DNA from: Dyella sp. ASV21
GTDB taxonomy: Bacteria > Pseudomonadota > Gammaproteobacteria > Xanthomonadales > Rhodanobacteraceae
Direction of reading: 5' to 3'
Assembly: GCF_016428975.1 (NCBI RefSeq)
Contig: NZ_JAELTT010000023.1
Span: 1-61,575, forward strand
Length of the DNA stretch: 61,575 nt
This document shows positions 1 through 8,737 of the stretch, piece after piece; position 1 is the first letter of the stretch, and every line of letters begins with the position of its first letter. The position numbers and the translations under genes were made by a program. The notes under the pieces are model-generated. The model was not told the origin of the DNA, ran no database searches, and was given only the letters and a program-made list of their open reading frames with translations.

Positions 1-858
1 AACGGTGGGAAGGATCACTATCGAGCCAGCCGCGCTGACCACCAGGCCTGGGATCGCGCGCGACGCCCCAAGGCATGCAAGTTAGTCCGTCATCGCGTCC
101 TGGCGCGCCTGGTAGCCGCTAAGCTGCGGCAACAATGAGCGCCGGAACAGATTGCCGGCTGGCTCAAACATCGATATCCGGGCAATGAGGCGCGTCAGGT
201 GTCGCACGAAACGATCGATCGGAGTCTCTTCATCCAGGCACGCGGAGCGCTGAAAAAAGAGCTTTTGGCGCACTTGCGGCGCACCCGAGCCATGCGCCGC
301 TCGCGACACCATACGCAGAAAACGGCAGACCACGCGCAGATTACCGATGCGATCTCGATCCGCGAGCGTCCTGCCGAGGTCGAGGACCGGGCCGTGCCGG
401 GCCATCGGGAAGGCGATCTGTTGTTTGGTGGCCGGAACAGCCAGATCGCCACACTGGTCGAGAGGTACTCACGCTTCGTCATGCTGGTGCAGGTGGATAG
501 CCGGGATAGCCAAACGGTGACCGACCAGCTGATCAAGCACGCACGCAAACTTCCTCAGGAGCTGTTTCGATCGCTGACTTGGGATAGAGGGTCGGAGATG
601 GCCCAACACCAGCGCTTCACGTTGGCCACCGACATCACGGTTTATTTCTGCGATCCCTACAACCCATGGCAGCGTGGGTCGAACGAGAACACCAACGGCC
701 TTCTGCGGCAGTATTTCCCCAAGGGCATCGATCTCTCCGGGGTTACGCAAGGGCAACTCAATGCCGTGGCCAGGCGTTTCAACGGAAGGCCGCGAAAGAC
801 TCTAAACTTCGAAACACCGGCCGAACGATTTCATCAATTTGTTGCAACGACCGGCTGA
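1..858 (+). pseudogene. IS30-family transposase, nonsense-interrupted and cut by the window edge
   Basis: Frame 1 is open from the first base and reads as the middle of an IS30 transposase, then meets a TGA at 136-138 exactly where relatives have the Trp of the WSPEQ motif (here stop-APEQ). The same frame resumes without a shift to the normal C-terminal end (ETPAERF...VATTG) at 858, so this is one point mutation in an otherwise collinear gene. The integrase core is kept: Asp in EGDLL, Asp in LTWDRG and Glu in GSNENTNGLLRQYFPKG form the DDE triad. Two other changes from the usual consensus are visible, HETID for HETIY and HREGD for HWEGD. The N-terminal HTH lies outside the window. Re-initiation at 199 could give a 219-residue DDE fragment, but that would lack DNA binding. 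The right-hand terminal repeat should lie near 840-890; I could not prove it without the left end. Confidence 0.88.
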
Positions 859-898
859 AACCGCAACCCGAAGCGGACATTGGGCAGGGCCGGGAATG

Positions 899-2338
899 CT
901 ACTTCACTTCCACGAAGTCGCCTGGCTTCCACGCTCCATCAAATGCCGCTTGTTGCGGGCCATAGATGCGGAAATAAGTGAACCATCCTTTGCCGGGGAT
1001 AGTCTGAATCCACTGCCCTTCATGACCGATCGGTGCCTTGGGACCGAAGTACAGATCAACAGTTGAGCCTGTCAGCCCTTTCAGTTCGAACATTGAACGC
1101 AGCGCGGCCTTGTCTTGCTTGGTCACGATCTCGCTTCGGGTATCCGGGTCGTACACAGTGATGGACCAGAACAGATTGGCGGGAACAGGTAGCGGCACCG
1201 ACAACTTATAGGTCTTGCTGCCATCCAGGAATGCATTGTTGGCATCCCGCACGCCCAGCCAGTACATCGAGCCTGCACTCGCGTCACGGCGGAACATGGC
1301 GGGCGACTCGATCTGGGCTTGGTAGAACCACTTCGAACGGGCGTCCAGATCCTTGTAGGTGGGTAGATCGAAGGTGTCATCCTCGGGGCGTAGTACGGCC
1401 CATTCCCAATGACGGTCGGGCCAGACCACGCGGTCAGGGCGACGGTCGGCGAACGACTGCACACGCATTTGGTCGTTGGCCATTTGCGCCGCCTTCTCCA
1501 GAATCCGGGCCATACGCGCATCGGGCTCAAACGGCTTGCCCCTTTCTATGCCGAGCGTTGCCAGCCGCCCGTACTCCATGCGGTACGCCTCATAAGGCGG
1601 ATCATTGTCGATGACGCTCTTGAGCTGCTTCCAGTAGTCGAGCTTGCGCTCCCAGCTCACCGGCGAGAAGTCTCCGGACTTCTTGCCTTGGTCGACCCAC
1701 GTGATGCCTTTCCAATCCGGTGAAGGGTTGAGCGGGTGGATCTTGACCGTCTTTAGCAACGCCACGCCGGCAGCTTCATCGCCTTTAGGCGGAATTACGC
1801 GGACCAGTAGCAGAACGCGATCGGTCGTTGCCTCCACCGCGTGATATCCGGCAGGGATCGTCCCTTTGTAGCCGGGTGGAAGAATCAGGTGTTTGCCACC
1901 CTTTCCTTTGTCCGGGCCGGGTATGCCCATGTCCATCACGTAGCGCTGGTTCAGGTCGTTGACGACAGCCATCAACGGTCCGGCTGGCATCTCCACCACG
2001 ATCGGGCCATGCGAGAGGTCTAAGTTTCCACCTGCATATGGCGTATCGGAATTGGGAGTGAACACAACTTGCTCCGGCGTACCGTGCAAGATCAGCATCA
2101 CTTCGTTGGGCTGCGTTCCCGCGTTGATGTTGCCCGTCCACGTGCCCAGTATAGAAACCGTAGGAAAGAAGAACTTGTACGCCTCGATCGCACGTGCCAA
2201 ATCAGCATCGTCGTACGCTTTCTGCACCGTCTCTGGCGTTGGGTAGCCGCCTTTGAAGGTGTAATCCTGTGCGACCAAGGGGCTCATGCTCGCGGCAGCG
2301 ATCACGCAAGCAAGCGACCACTTCAAGTGCAAGTGCAT
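899..2338 (-). CDS. DUF1254/DUF1214 domain exported protein
   Basis: A 479-residue protein with a cleavable signal peptide (MHLHLKW then a hydrophobic stretch ending SPLVAQ). The body is collinear with the DUF1254-DUF1214 family: an N-terminal DUF1254 region with the NSDTPYAGGNLDL and MPAGPLMAVVNDLNQRY type motifs, and a C-terminal DUF1214 region with SITVYDPDTRSEI and GPKAPIGHEGQWIQTIPGKGW. Function is unsettled; these are periplasmic proteins of unknown role that often accompany accessory genes. I chose the ATG at 2338 because GAAGGTG lies just upstream; a GTG three codons earlier is also in frame. It sits immediately next to the IS30 remnant, only 40 bases from the transposase stop, so the two are probably part of the same acquired segment. 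Confidence 0.85.
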   Translation of the reverse strand: MHLHLKWSLACVIAAASMSPLVAQDYTFKGGYPTPETVQKAYDDADLARAIEAYKFFFPTVSILGTWTGNINAGTQPNEVMLILHGTPEQVVFTPNSDTPYAGGNLDLSHGPIVVEMPAGPLMAVVNDLNQRYVMDMGIPGPDKGKGGKHLILPPGYKGTIPAGYHAVEATTDRVLLLVRVIPPKGDEAAGVALLKTVKIHPLNPSPDWKGITWVDQGKKSGDFSPVSWERKLDYWKQLKSVIDNDPPYEAYRMEYGRLATLGIERGKPFEPDARMARILEKAAQMANDQMRVQSFADRRPDRVVWPDRHWEWAVLRPEDDTFDLPTYKDLDARSKWFYQAQIESPAMFRRDASAGSMYWLGVRDANNAFLDGSKTYKLSVPLPVPANLFWSITVYDPDTRSEIVTKQDKAALRSMFELKGLTGSTVDLYFGPKAPIGHEGQWIQTIPGKGWFTYFRIYGPQQAAFDGAWKPGDFVEVK

Positions 2339-2522
2339 GGCGGTCACCTTCGGCTATTAGGGTTTCGTGGATGAGATCACGAACAGTCGTGGCGGTTCGA
2401 CCGCAGAAATACCGCACGAATTTGCGTAAAACTACTGCCTGTTGTGGCTGGCGCCGTAAGAAGACTTAGGTCTGTTTTCGATCCGGAGCGGACACTCCCA
2501 GCGAGGCCAGAAAGGAGGGCGG

Positions 2523-2936
2523 ATGGAGTTGAAGGCAGAGGTTTGGGACCGAGTCATGGAGTTCGCGACCCTCCTCGCGAACGAGGACCGGACTGACCGA
2601 TATTGGACGAACTACAACGCACTTAGGGACTACTGCGAGGCGCAACGCCTTGGCGGGTACAACCATCCGTTCTTATGGGAGAGTTTGGGGGACTTCACGA
2701 CGAGCGATAGTGCGGCTATTCCTCTGTATCTTCGGGCATTGGAGGCGGCGACTGAAGAGGATGCCCGCGAGTATCGCGTATCGATCCGGTTTGCTCTCGC
2801 CGCGCGCTACAAAGCTATCGGGGAAGAGGGCTTGGCGTTCGAATATGCTATTGCCGCAGACGACGAGGCGCAGGGGCTTAGCGACTTGGAGCTGCGACGA
2901 AACATAAGCAAGTTTCTACTTGCACGGAAGTCATAG
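2523..2936 (+). CDS. small hypothetical protein, probable helical-repeat fold
   Basis: A 137-residue acidic soluble protein with no signal peptide or membrane segment, preceded by a strong Shine-Dalgarno (AAAGGAGG ending about 6 bases before the ATG). The sequence is rich in Ala, Glu, Leu and Tyr and has TPR-like helix pairs (SAAIPLYLRALEAA followed by YRVSIRFALAARYKAIGEEG and AFEYAIAADDEAQ). I do not recognise a named family. It lies alone between two decayed insertion sequences, so it is likely cargo of the accessory region. The good ribosome site and intact frame argue it is expressed. Confidence 0.6.
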   Translation: MELKAEVWDRVMEFATLLANEDRTDRYWTNYNALRDYCEAQRLGGYNHPFLWESLGDFTTSDSAAIPLYLRALEAATEEDAREYRVSIRFALAARYKAIGEEGLAFEYAIAADDEAQGLSDLELRRNISKFLLARKS

Positions 2937-3196
2937 GCCCGTATATGGACTCCTCTCCGTTGCAAGCCTCCCGAGCTTTGGTGTCCGTGTCGACCGCACG
3001 CGTATATCCGGCCTCTGACAACCACAGCGCTTAGCGGTGCTGGGCCATGATGGGCTGGTCGCGCGCCGGCTCCCCATCGCTTTCTTGTGCTTTTAAGCAC
3101 CTGGACCTTTCAGGGTTCTGCCGGCGCCGGTTTCGACCGGTTCGCCATCGTTCGGTGGGCTAGCAATCGTGGATGGAGGGTGTTCGGACGTTTCTT
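2937..3196. other. gene-free accessory spacer
   Basis: About 260 bases with no convincing reading frame. It ends where the IS110-type coding remnant stops on the minus strand and may be the non-coding end of that element. I could not identify element termini by eye. Confidence 0.4.
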
Positions 3197-3772
3197 TCAG
3201 GCCGCCGCCAGGGCCGGTTGGTAATCGTGATGGTGACGGAGAAGTGCCCACGCAAGTCTCGCCGTTTTATTGGCAAGCGCCAGACAGGCGACGTTGGGAT
3301 GGGCGCGCCGAGACAATCGCATGACCCATTGGCTCAATCGAGCATCCTTTGTCGGCGCGGTGCGTAGCGCCTAGCGAGCGCCATGCGCAAGCAGGCCACG
3401 CACGTACGCATCGCCGCGCTTACTGATACCCAGCAGGCGCTCCTTGCCACCCGAGCTGTGTTGGCGAGGCGTGAGGCCCTGCGATGCGGCCATCTGGCGG
3501 CCGCTGCTAAATTGCTTGCCATCACCGACGGCTGCGATCAGGGCCGTGACTCCGACCGGGCCCACGCCACGCAGATGCGGCAGACGCTTGGCTTCCGGAT
3601 CGGTCTGCGCGATGCGCGCAATCGCCCGATCCACCTCGCCGGTGCGCTCATCGAGCGATCGCAGGTCGCGCCACAGGCCATCAAACAACGGAGGTTGATC
3701 GCAGGTGTCCGGTGCGGCCGGCAAGCATGTGTCAAGTTTTAGATCCCAAGCTATGCTGATATCCGCTTCCAA
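3197..3772 (-). pseudogene. IS110-family transposase remnant (C-terminal half, amber-interrupted)
   Basis: The minus strand carries the C-terminal transposase_20 domain of an IS110/IS1111-type DEDD transposase: HLRGVGPVGVTALIA, then SSGRQMAASQGLTPRQ, HSSGGKERLLGISKRGDAYVRGLLAHGAR. Here the frame hits TAG at 3371-3373, but the same frame continues with family-typical sequence (RLSQWVMRL, HPNVACLALANKTARLAWALL) to a natural stop at 3197-3199, so one in-frame stop splits the domain. The N-terminal RuvC-like DEDD half is missing; homology appears to start near 3740 and upstream sequence is unrelated. The element is therefore both truncated and nonsense-mutated and should be dead. Confidence 0.85.
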
Positions 3773-3789
3773 GCGGATGCGGATATCAG
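3756..3789. repeat. 11-bp inverted repeat at the edge of the IS110 remnant
   Basis: Arms CTGATATCCGC (3756-3766) and GCGGATATCAG (3779-3789) are perfect complements around a 12-base loop; an overlapping smaller hairpin (ATCCGCTT/AAGCGGAT) also forms. It sits at the point where transposase homology begins, so it may mark the insertion or deletion junction or a structured RNA end of the element. Confidence 0.55.
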
Positions 3790-3922
3790 TGCACCGGCTA
3801 TACGGGGTGCGAATGGCTCAATCGGTCCTTCGATTTGTGCATGCGTGCTTCGGATGTTGCAAGAGCTTCAAGACCCGTCTGTGCAGGGAAGGAGGCGCTG
3901 GATGTGGGGCGCCGCCCGAAGT

Positions 3923-4198
3923 TCATTGCGCGAGTACCCAGCCATTGTCCGTCTTGATGAAACGCTGGCGTTGCACGCCGGCCGGTCCCTGGACATCGCA
4001 TTCGTAACCGCGGTCAGCGGACTTGCAGCCAAGCACCTTGATGGCATCAATCTCCCTGGCGTACATATCCGCGCCCTGCGAGCCTGCGATGGCAGTCATT
4101 TGTTTGCGAACGGCGGCCTTCACATCCTCGGTGCTGGGGCCGGATGAGCAGGCGATAAGAGTTAGCGTGGTCAACGCCACGGCGATTGATCGTTTCAA
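3923..4198 (-). CDS. small putative lipoprotein
   Basis: A 91-residue protein starting at a TTG (4198) so that the N-terminus reads as a lipoprotein signal: two basic residues, a hydrophobic stretch, then LTLIAC-SSG with the lipobox Cys followed by Ser-Ser, which favours outer-membrane sorting. The mature part contains paired cysteines (LGCKS...YECDV) and ends with FIKTDNGWVLAQ. I do not recognise a family. No ATG lies close to this position; the in-frame alternative further upstream would destroy the signal. It lies 41 bases downstream of another lipoprotein gene on the same strand and is likely co-transcribed with it. Confidence 0.6.
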   Translation of the reverse strand: MKRSIAVALTTLTLIACSSGPSTEDVKAAVRKQMTAIAGSQGADMYAREIDAIKVLGCKSADRGYECDVQGPAGVQRQRFIKTDNGWVLAQ

Positions 4199-4239
4199 GA
4201 GAGTGTCCTCGTGGCGGGGAGATGGAATGGCGGGCAGCG

Positions 4240-5172
4240 TCAGCACGACGGCGCACTCGATGCTGCGAAGCCGGCGGCGGGAGGCTCGGCCAGGTGGAGT
4301 GCCTTGCGCGTGCTGGAACACTTCACCTCGATGGGCCCCAGCTCTTTCCCGCCCAAAGTCATCAGGGTCTTGCCCGTCTTACGGTCAACGGCCGTGATCG
4401 CATCAATGCCGAAGATGATGATGTCGTCCTTGGCGGGACTTGCGATGGTGGCGAGCGGGTGACCTTCGTATTGCGCGAAGACGTTCACGCTGCCGTCGCC
4501 GGCGCTACGTTGCGCGGACAGCGCGGCCTCGATCGCGCGTGCTTCGGCTTCGTCCTTGGGCTTGTAGACGGCCTCGTGCCCCGTCATTTCCCTCGGTATG
4601 CCGACGAACCGAAAGCTCCATGTGCCGTAGGGATGCTGGTTGCCGGTGCTCCGAAACACGCCCACGACCGTGCGTTCGTCGTCGCTGGCGAACAGCACCT
4701 TGAATCCGCCGGTGGCGGCGTCATACGGAAATACCTGCATCAGGCTATTGGTCCGCACGGCGTAGTCATGGCGCTGTTGGGCATCGCTGTATGCCTGGTC
4801 AAGCTCGGCGGCGTGGCTCTTGGCAATATCCGCGCGCTTGAATGTGTCGGTCTCCGCGCGATAGTCGCTCAGGTAGTCGAAGGCGAGCCTGTCCATGTCC
4901 TTGGGCGCAGCCGACCAGAACGCCGATCGCACTTGCTTGATAAGGCCGAGATAGACGGGGTCGGGAAAGCTGGGTGGCGACAGGTCGATCAACTCATAGG
5001 CGTCCATCGCCTTGGCTTCGCGGCGTTCGGGCGCCGTCGGTGTACTCGCCGGGATGCTGCTGTCACCGGACGCACTGGCGCCTGGTCCGGTGTTGGCGGG
5101 CGCGTCGTGCTTGCCGCAGCCGGCCAACAGGGCGGCGCTGAGCAGGCACAGGAGCGGGGAAGGGCTTTTCAT
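4240..5172 (-). CDS. putative lipoprotein, 310 residues, function unknown
   Basis: Starts MKSPSP with a hydrophobic segment and lipobox LLAGC-GK, then a Ser/Ala/Pro-rich linker (about residues 21-50) and a globular periplasmic domain. The domain contains AYELIDLSPPSFPDP and, near its end, a segment resembling an autoinhibitor-free beta domain (FGIDAITAVDRKTGKTLMTLG). I do not recognise its family with confidence; a DUF4852-like assignment is possible. It is divergent from the ECF sigma/kinase pair starting at 5366, sharing the 193-base intergenic region, which makes it a candidate target of that sigma factor (inference). Confidence 0.7.
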   Translation of the reverse strand: MKSPSPLLCLLSAALLAGCGKHDAPANTGPGASASGDSSIPASTPTAPERREAKAMDAYELIDLSPPSFPDPVYLGLIKQVRSAFWSAAPKDMDRLAFDYLSDYRAETDTFKRADIAKSHAAELDQAYSDAQQRHDYAVRTNSLMQVFPYDAATGGFKVLFASDDERTVVGVFRSTGNQHPYGTWSFRFVGIPREMTGHEAVYKPKDEAEARAIEAALSAQRSAGDGSVNVFAQYEGHPLATIASPAKDDIIIFGIDAITAVDRKTGKTLMTLGGKELGPIEVKCSSTRKALHLAEPPAAGFAASSAPSC

Positions 5173-5365
5173 GGATGTCCTTTCATTGGGCCTTAGGCAA
5201 GGCGAACAGGTCGCCTACCTACCCATACGGAGTCCGGTCGCCAAAAGCGCCATTCGATCCCATGAATCTGGCACCATGCCTGCGCGGTGCTCGGCGCGGC
5301 TCCGTCACTCCGCGGTGCGGAGGGCGCACCGGGCCTGGCTCCGGGTACATCGCCAAGGCCCGCCC

Positions 5366-5878
5366 ATGTCTAATCCCCCCCTTTCTGCGGACGGCGATCT
5401 TGTCGCCGCGTCCTACGACGAACTCAAGCGCATCGCCCATCAGCGTCTGCGCAGGGGTGAAGCGTTGACCCTGCTCAATACGACGTCGCTCGTGCACGAG
5501 GCGTGGGTCCGTCTATCCGGAAGAGAGGGGGCGTGGCAAAGTCGCGCCCATTTCTTGGGCTATGCAGCGCGGGCGATGCGATCGGTGGTGGTGGATGCCG
5601 TACGCGAGCGATCGGCCTTGCGTCGCGGTGGTGATCTGCAGCAGGTCACGCTGGTCACGGACCTGCCGCCCCTTGGCGGCGACGAAGAAATTCTTCGCGT
5701 GCATGAGGCGCTGCAGGCCCTCGATAAGCTCGATGCACGCCTTGCGCGCGTGGTTGAGCTGCGCTACTTCGTTGGGCTGGATGAAGTGGAGGCGGCTGAA
5801 GTACTGAACGTTTCTCGCCGAACATTGCAGCGGGATTGGATAAAAGCTCGCGCGCTGCTGTGGGAGGCGCTGAAATGA
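5366..5878 (+). CDS. ECF RNA polymerase sigma factor, kinase-coupled type
   Basis: A 170-residue sigma-70 family protein. Region 2 spans about residues 10-75 (SYDELKRIAHQRLRR, LVHEAWVRL, FLGYAARAMRSVVVDAVR) and region 4 about residues 105-165 with helix-turn-helix EVEAAEVLNVSRRTLQRDWIKAR. It belongs to the ECF subgroup often annotated as Sig-70_X6. In region 2.2, where most ECF factors have an acidic DAED-type motif, this one has Asn38-Thr39-Thr40-Ser41. The stop TGA overlaps the kinase start (ATGA), implying translational coupling. No anti-sigma factor is adjacent. I chose ATG 5366 because the homology begins here; a longer frame upstream has no family similarity. Phosphorylation-dependent activation by the kinase is inferred from the EcfP/PknT paradigm. 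Confidence 0.88.
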   Translation: MSNPPLSADGDLVAASYDELKRIAHQRLRRGEALTLLNTTSLVHEAWVRLSGREGAWQSRAHFLGYAARAMRSVVVDAVRERSALRRGGDLQQVTLVTDLPPLGGDEEILRVHEALQALDKLDARLARVVELRYFVGLDEVEAAEVLNVSRRTLQRDWIKARALLWEALK

Positions 5879-8592
5879 CGGAGTCCGATGCGGCTGCCTG
5901 GGCCCAGCTATCTCCGCTACTCGATATTCTCTTGGACCTGACACCCGAGGAGCAGGCGTCGCAGCTGGCTGCCTGGGAGCAGGACCGCCCGGCCGTCGTC
6001 ACGCGCCTTCGCGAACTCCTGGCGTCCTCGCGGGACGCTGTCGCATCGAACTTTCTCGAGACGCTGCCCGCCCTGGCCAATGGTGGCCCCGTTCAACACC
6101 TCTCCATCCATCGCCCGGAAGACCGCATTGGCCCGTGGCGGTTGCGCACGTGCATTGGGCGCGGCGGCATGGCGGAGGTCTGGCTCGCTTATCGCGAGGA
6201 TGGATTGCTCGATCGCGAGGTGGCGCTCAAGCTGCCGCTGCCAGGGTATGGCGCGGGTCAGCTTGGCAAGCGGTTTGCCAGGGAGCGCTCGATTCTTGCG
6301 GGGCTCAACCACGCGCATATCGCACGCCTGTACGATGCGGGCGTCGATACGAATGGCCAAGCGTGGCTGGCGCTGGAATACGTGGCTGGCGCGGACATCA
6401 TGGACTGGTGCCATCAGCGAGAGGCGACCATCGAGCAGCGCCTCAGGCTATTCCTGCAGGTGTGCGATGCAGTGCAGTACGCGCATGGGCAGCTGGTGCT
6501 GCACCGCGATCTCAAGCCAGGCAACGTCAGGGTCAACGAAGAGGGGCAGGTGCGCCTCTTGGACTTCGGCATCGCCCAACTGCTCGATGCGGACGATGAC
6601 GCATCCACCCTGACGCTCGCTGGTAGCGCGCCGCTGTCCTTGGAGGGCGCCGCGCCGGAGCAGATTCTTGGCGAACGCCCCGGCATGGCGGCCGATGTCT
6701 ACGCCCTCGGCGTACTCCTCTATCGCCTGCTGACGGGTGCCAGTCCCTACGAGACAGAGCGCCCTGGTCGGCAAGCGCTGAGCCAGGCGGTGGTCGAATG
6801 CGTACCGCGACGCCCCAGTGAGCGGCTAAGCCAGCCCACGGCGCGCCGCGCGATCCGGGGCGATCTGGATACCATCGTCCTGAAGGCGCTGGAGAAGCAG
6901 CCGCGCGACCGCTACGCGACCGTGCGCGAGCTAGCCGCTGACGTGCAGCACTATCTCCACAGCGAACCTGTCACGGCCCGCCGTCCTGGCGCCTGGTATC
7001 GGTTGGCGCGATTTGCGGGTCGCCACAAAGTGGCGGTGTCCATGGGCGTCATGGCCATCGTGGCGCTGCTATGCGTCACGGGCATCGCGCTGCAGCAAGC
7101 CCGGGCGGCGCGAACGGAGGCCGCTCGTACCGAAGCCGTTTACCGGTTTGTGTTGAGCATCTTCAATCCGAAGAACCAACCTATCCCGGACACCAGCACA
7201 AGGAACATGCCGGCGCACGAGCTGGTGGCGGTGGCGGCCGAACGCGTTGCGAACAGCATGCCCGATCAGCCGCAAGCCCGGTTCCAGCTTATGCACGACC
7301 TCGCGGCGCTGACCACCAGCCTTGGCATGGCCGACGCGTCGGCTAAGCTTCACGCGGCCAGGCTCGCTCAGTCGCGCAACCAAATGGGTGAGCGCAGCCC
7401 GGAGTACGCCGACGCCCTGCTTGATCGCACCTCGGATCTGGAAGGGGAGGGCAAATACCCGCAGGCCTACCAGGATGCGAAGCAGGCGCTCGCCATTTAC
7501 GAGGCCGCGGGAGTGTCTTCGCCCGATCGCCTGGCGCGCGCGCACTATCAAGTCGCGGCGTTTGGCATGCACTCGCACCCCGCAGGCGACGCGGATGATC
7601 TCAAGCACCTGCAGATGGCCGCGGAACTCTGGCGTGGCCGCTACGGCCAGAGTGAATACGGCTCCGTGATGGAGCGCATGGTCCAGTTCTACCTATTGTT
7701 GGACAGGCCTCAAGACGCCTACGAAGCCGCGCGCTCGGGCATGATCAACAATCAGCAGCAGTTTGGTGAGCTGAATTGGAAAACGGCAGCCGCTGAGGAG
7801 CAGACCGGGCTGGCGTTGAGCACCTTGCTGCGTCCCGCGGAGGCGGAGCCCCTTCTGCGGCAGGCCCTATCCACGCAAGACACCGTGTGGGGCGATGGCC
7901 ACTTCCTCGTTGCACGATCGCGCATGTACCTGGGTAATCTGCTGGCCACCTCAGACCGGCATGTGGAGGCGCAGGAACTGTTGCGCACCGCCTCCGCGGA
8001 AATCCATGCCGAGCGATGGAAGGGCAACAAGGTGGTGCTGACCGGGTTCATCGATCAGGCGAATGCAGAATGGGACGACAAGTGGGGCGACCAGGCGCAC
8101 GCGCTGGTCACCTGCGAGCCGTACTTTCAGCAGGTGCCGGCTATGCAGGCGCCGGTCCATGTTCGTCTGGATCTCGTCTGCGCGCACGTCGCCATGCGTG
8201 CAGGGCGTACAGCGGACGCCGAGCACCTCGTATCCGACGCCGCCTCCTTGGTTGCCGCCACCTGGCCCGCGGACCCACGCCGCATGGCGCCTGTCTGGCG
8301 GCGGCGTGCGGACCTCATGACGGTGTCGGGTGATCGTGCGGGCGCCATGCATGCGTATGCGGAAGCCATGCGACTTGCGGATGTCGATGACCTCGATACG
8401 CGAACCGGCGCATGGCTCAGCTTGGTCACGTTGGCTGGCGGGGTGCCCGACAGCACGCAACGCATGGCGATGGTCCAGTTGCTTACGCGCATAGAGTCGT
8501 CACCATCGGCGAGCTTCTATCGGCTGTATTCCGACCGCCTCCATGAGTCTCTCAGAGGGAGTATGGACATCCGTCGCGGACAGTCACTCTGA
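5875..8592 (+). CDS. transmembrane Ser/Thr protein kinase with C-terminal TPR sensor
   Basis: A 905-residue Hanks-type kinase. The kinase domain covers about residues 85-365: glycine loop GRGGMAEVW (95-103), catalytic Lys in EVALK (119), HRDLKPGN (210-217), DFG (230-232), APEQ and DVYALGVLLYRLLTG. One membrane helix follows at about 386-408 (GVMAIVALLCVTGIAL). The rest, about 500 residues, is helical-repeat TPR sequence placed outside the inner membrane and probably senses an envelope signal. The start ATG overlaps the sigma factor stop by four bases, so the two are one transcription and translation unit. All catalytic residues are present, so it should be active. Confidence 0.92.
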   Translation: MTESDAAAWAQLSPLLDILLDLTPEEQASQLAAWEQDRPAVVTRLRELLASSRDAVASNFLETLPALANGGPVQHLSIHRPEDRIGPWRLRTCIGRGGMAEVWLAYREDGLLDREVALKLPLPGYGAGQLGKRFARERSILAGLNHAHIARLYDAGVDTNGQAWLALEYVAGADIMDWCHQREATIEQRLRLFLQVCDAVQYAHGQLVLHRDLKPGNVRVNEEGQVRLLDFGIAQLLDADDDASTLTLAGSAPLSLEGAAPEQILGERPGMAADVYALGVLLYRLLTGASPYETERPGRQALSQAVVECVPRRPSERLSQPTARRAIRGDLDTIVLKALEKQPRDRYATVRELAADVQHYLHSEPVTARRPGAWYRLARFAGRHKVAVSMGVMAIVALLCVTGIALQQARAARTEAARTEAVYRFVLSIFNPKNQPIPDTSTRNMPAHELVAVAAERVANSMPDQPQARFQLMHDLAALTTSLGMADASAKLHAARLAQSRNQMGERSPEYADALLDRTSDLEGEGKYPQAYQDAKQALAIYEAAGVSSPDRLARAHYQVAAFGMHSHPAGDADDLKHLQMAAELWRGRYGQSEYGSVMERMVQFYLLLDRPQDAYEAARSGMINNQQQFGELNWKTAAAEEQTGLALSTLLRPAEAEPLLRQALSTQDTVWGDGHFLVARSRMYLGNLLATSDRHVEAQELLRTASAEIHAERWKGNKVVLTGFIDQANAEWDDKWGDQAHALVTCEPYFQQVPAMQAPVHVRLDLVCAHVAMRAGRTADAEHLVSDAASLVAATWPADPRRMAPVWRRRADLMTVSGDRAGAMHAYAEAMRLADVDDLDTRTGAWLSLVTLAGGVPDSTQRMAMVQLLTRIESSPSASFYRLYSDRLHESLRGSMDIRRGQSL

Positions 8593-8693
8593 CAGGGATC
8601 AAAGCCTTGCTTGGCTAGTGCCGGGCTTGGCGAGGAGCCGAGCCAGTCCTCGGTCAGTGGCGCTCAGGTGCCGGGGCATGCCCTCATCAAAGG

Positions 8694-8728
8694 AAAAGGG
8701 AGCGGAGCGCCTATGGCGCCCCGCTCCC
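8694..8728 (-). terminator. rho-independent terminator of the alpha/beta hydrolase gene
   Basis: A 14-bp stem with one mismatch (8698-8711 with 8715-8728, 3-base loop) followed on the minus strand by TTTTCC. It lies between two convergent genes; the T-run is only on the minus-strand side. Confidence 0.7.
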
Positions 8729-8737
8729 TGGCTACCC

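Noticed and set aside
2466-3196. Possible defence or toxin-antitoxin cargo between the two insertion sequences
   Set aside because: The only real frame is a 137-residue helical protein without a recognisable toxin, antitoxin or nuclease motif; no partner gene.
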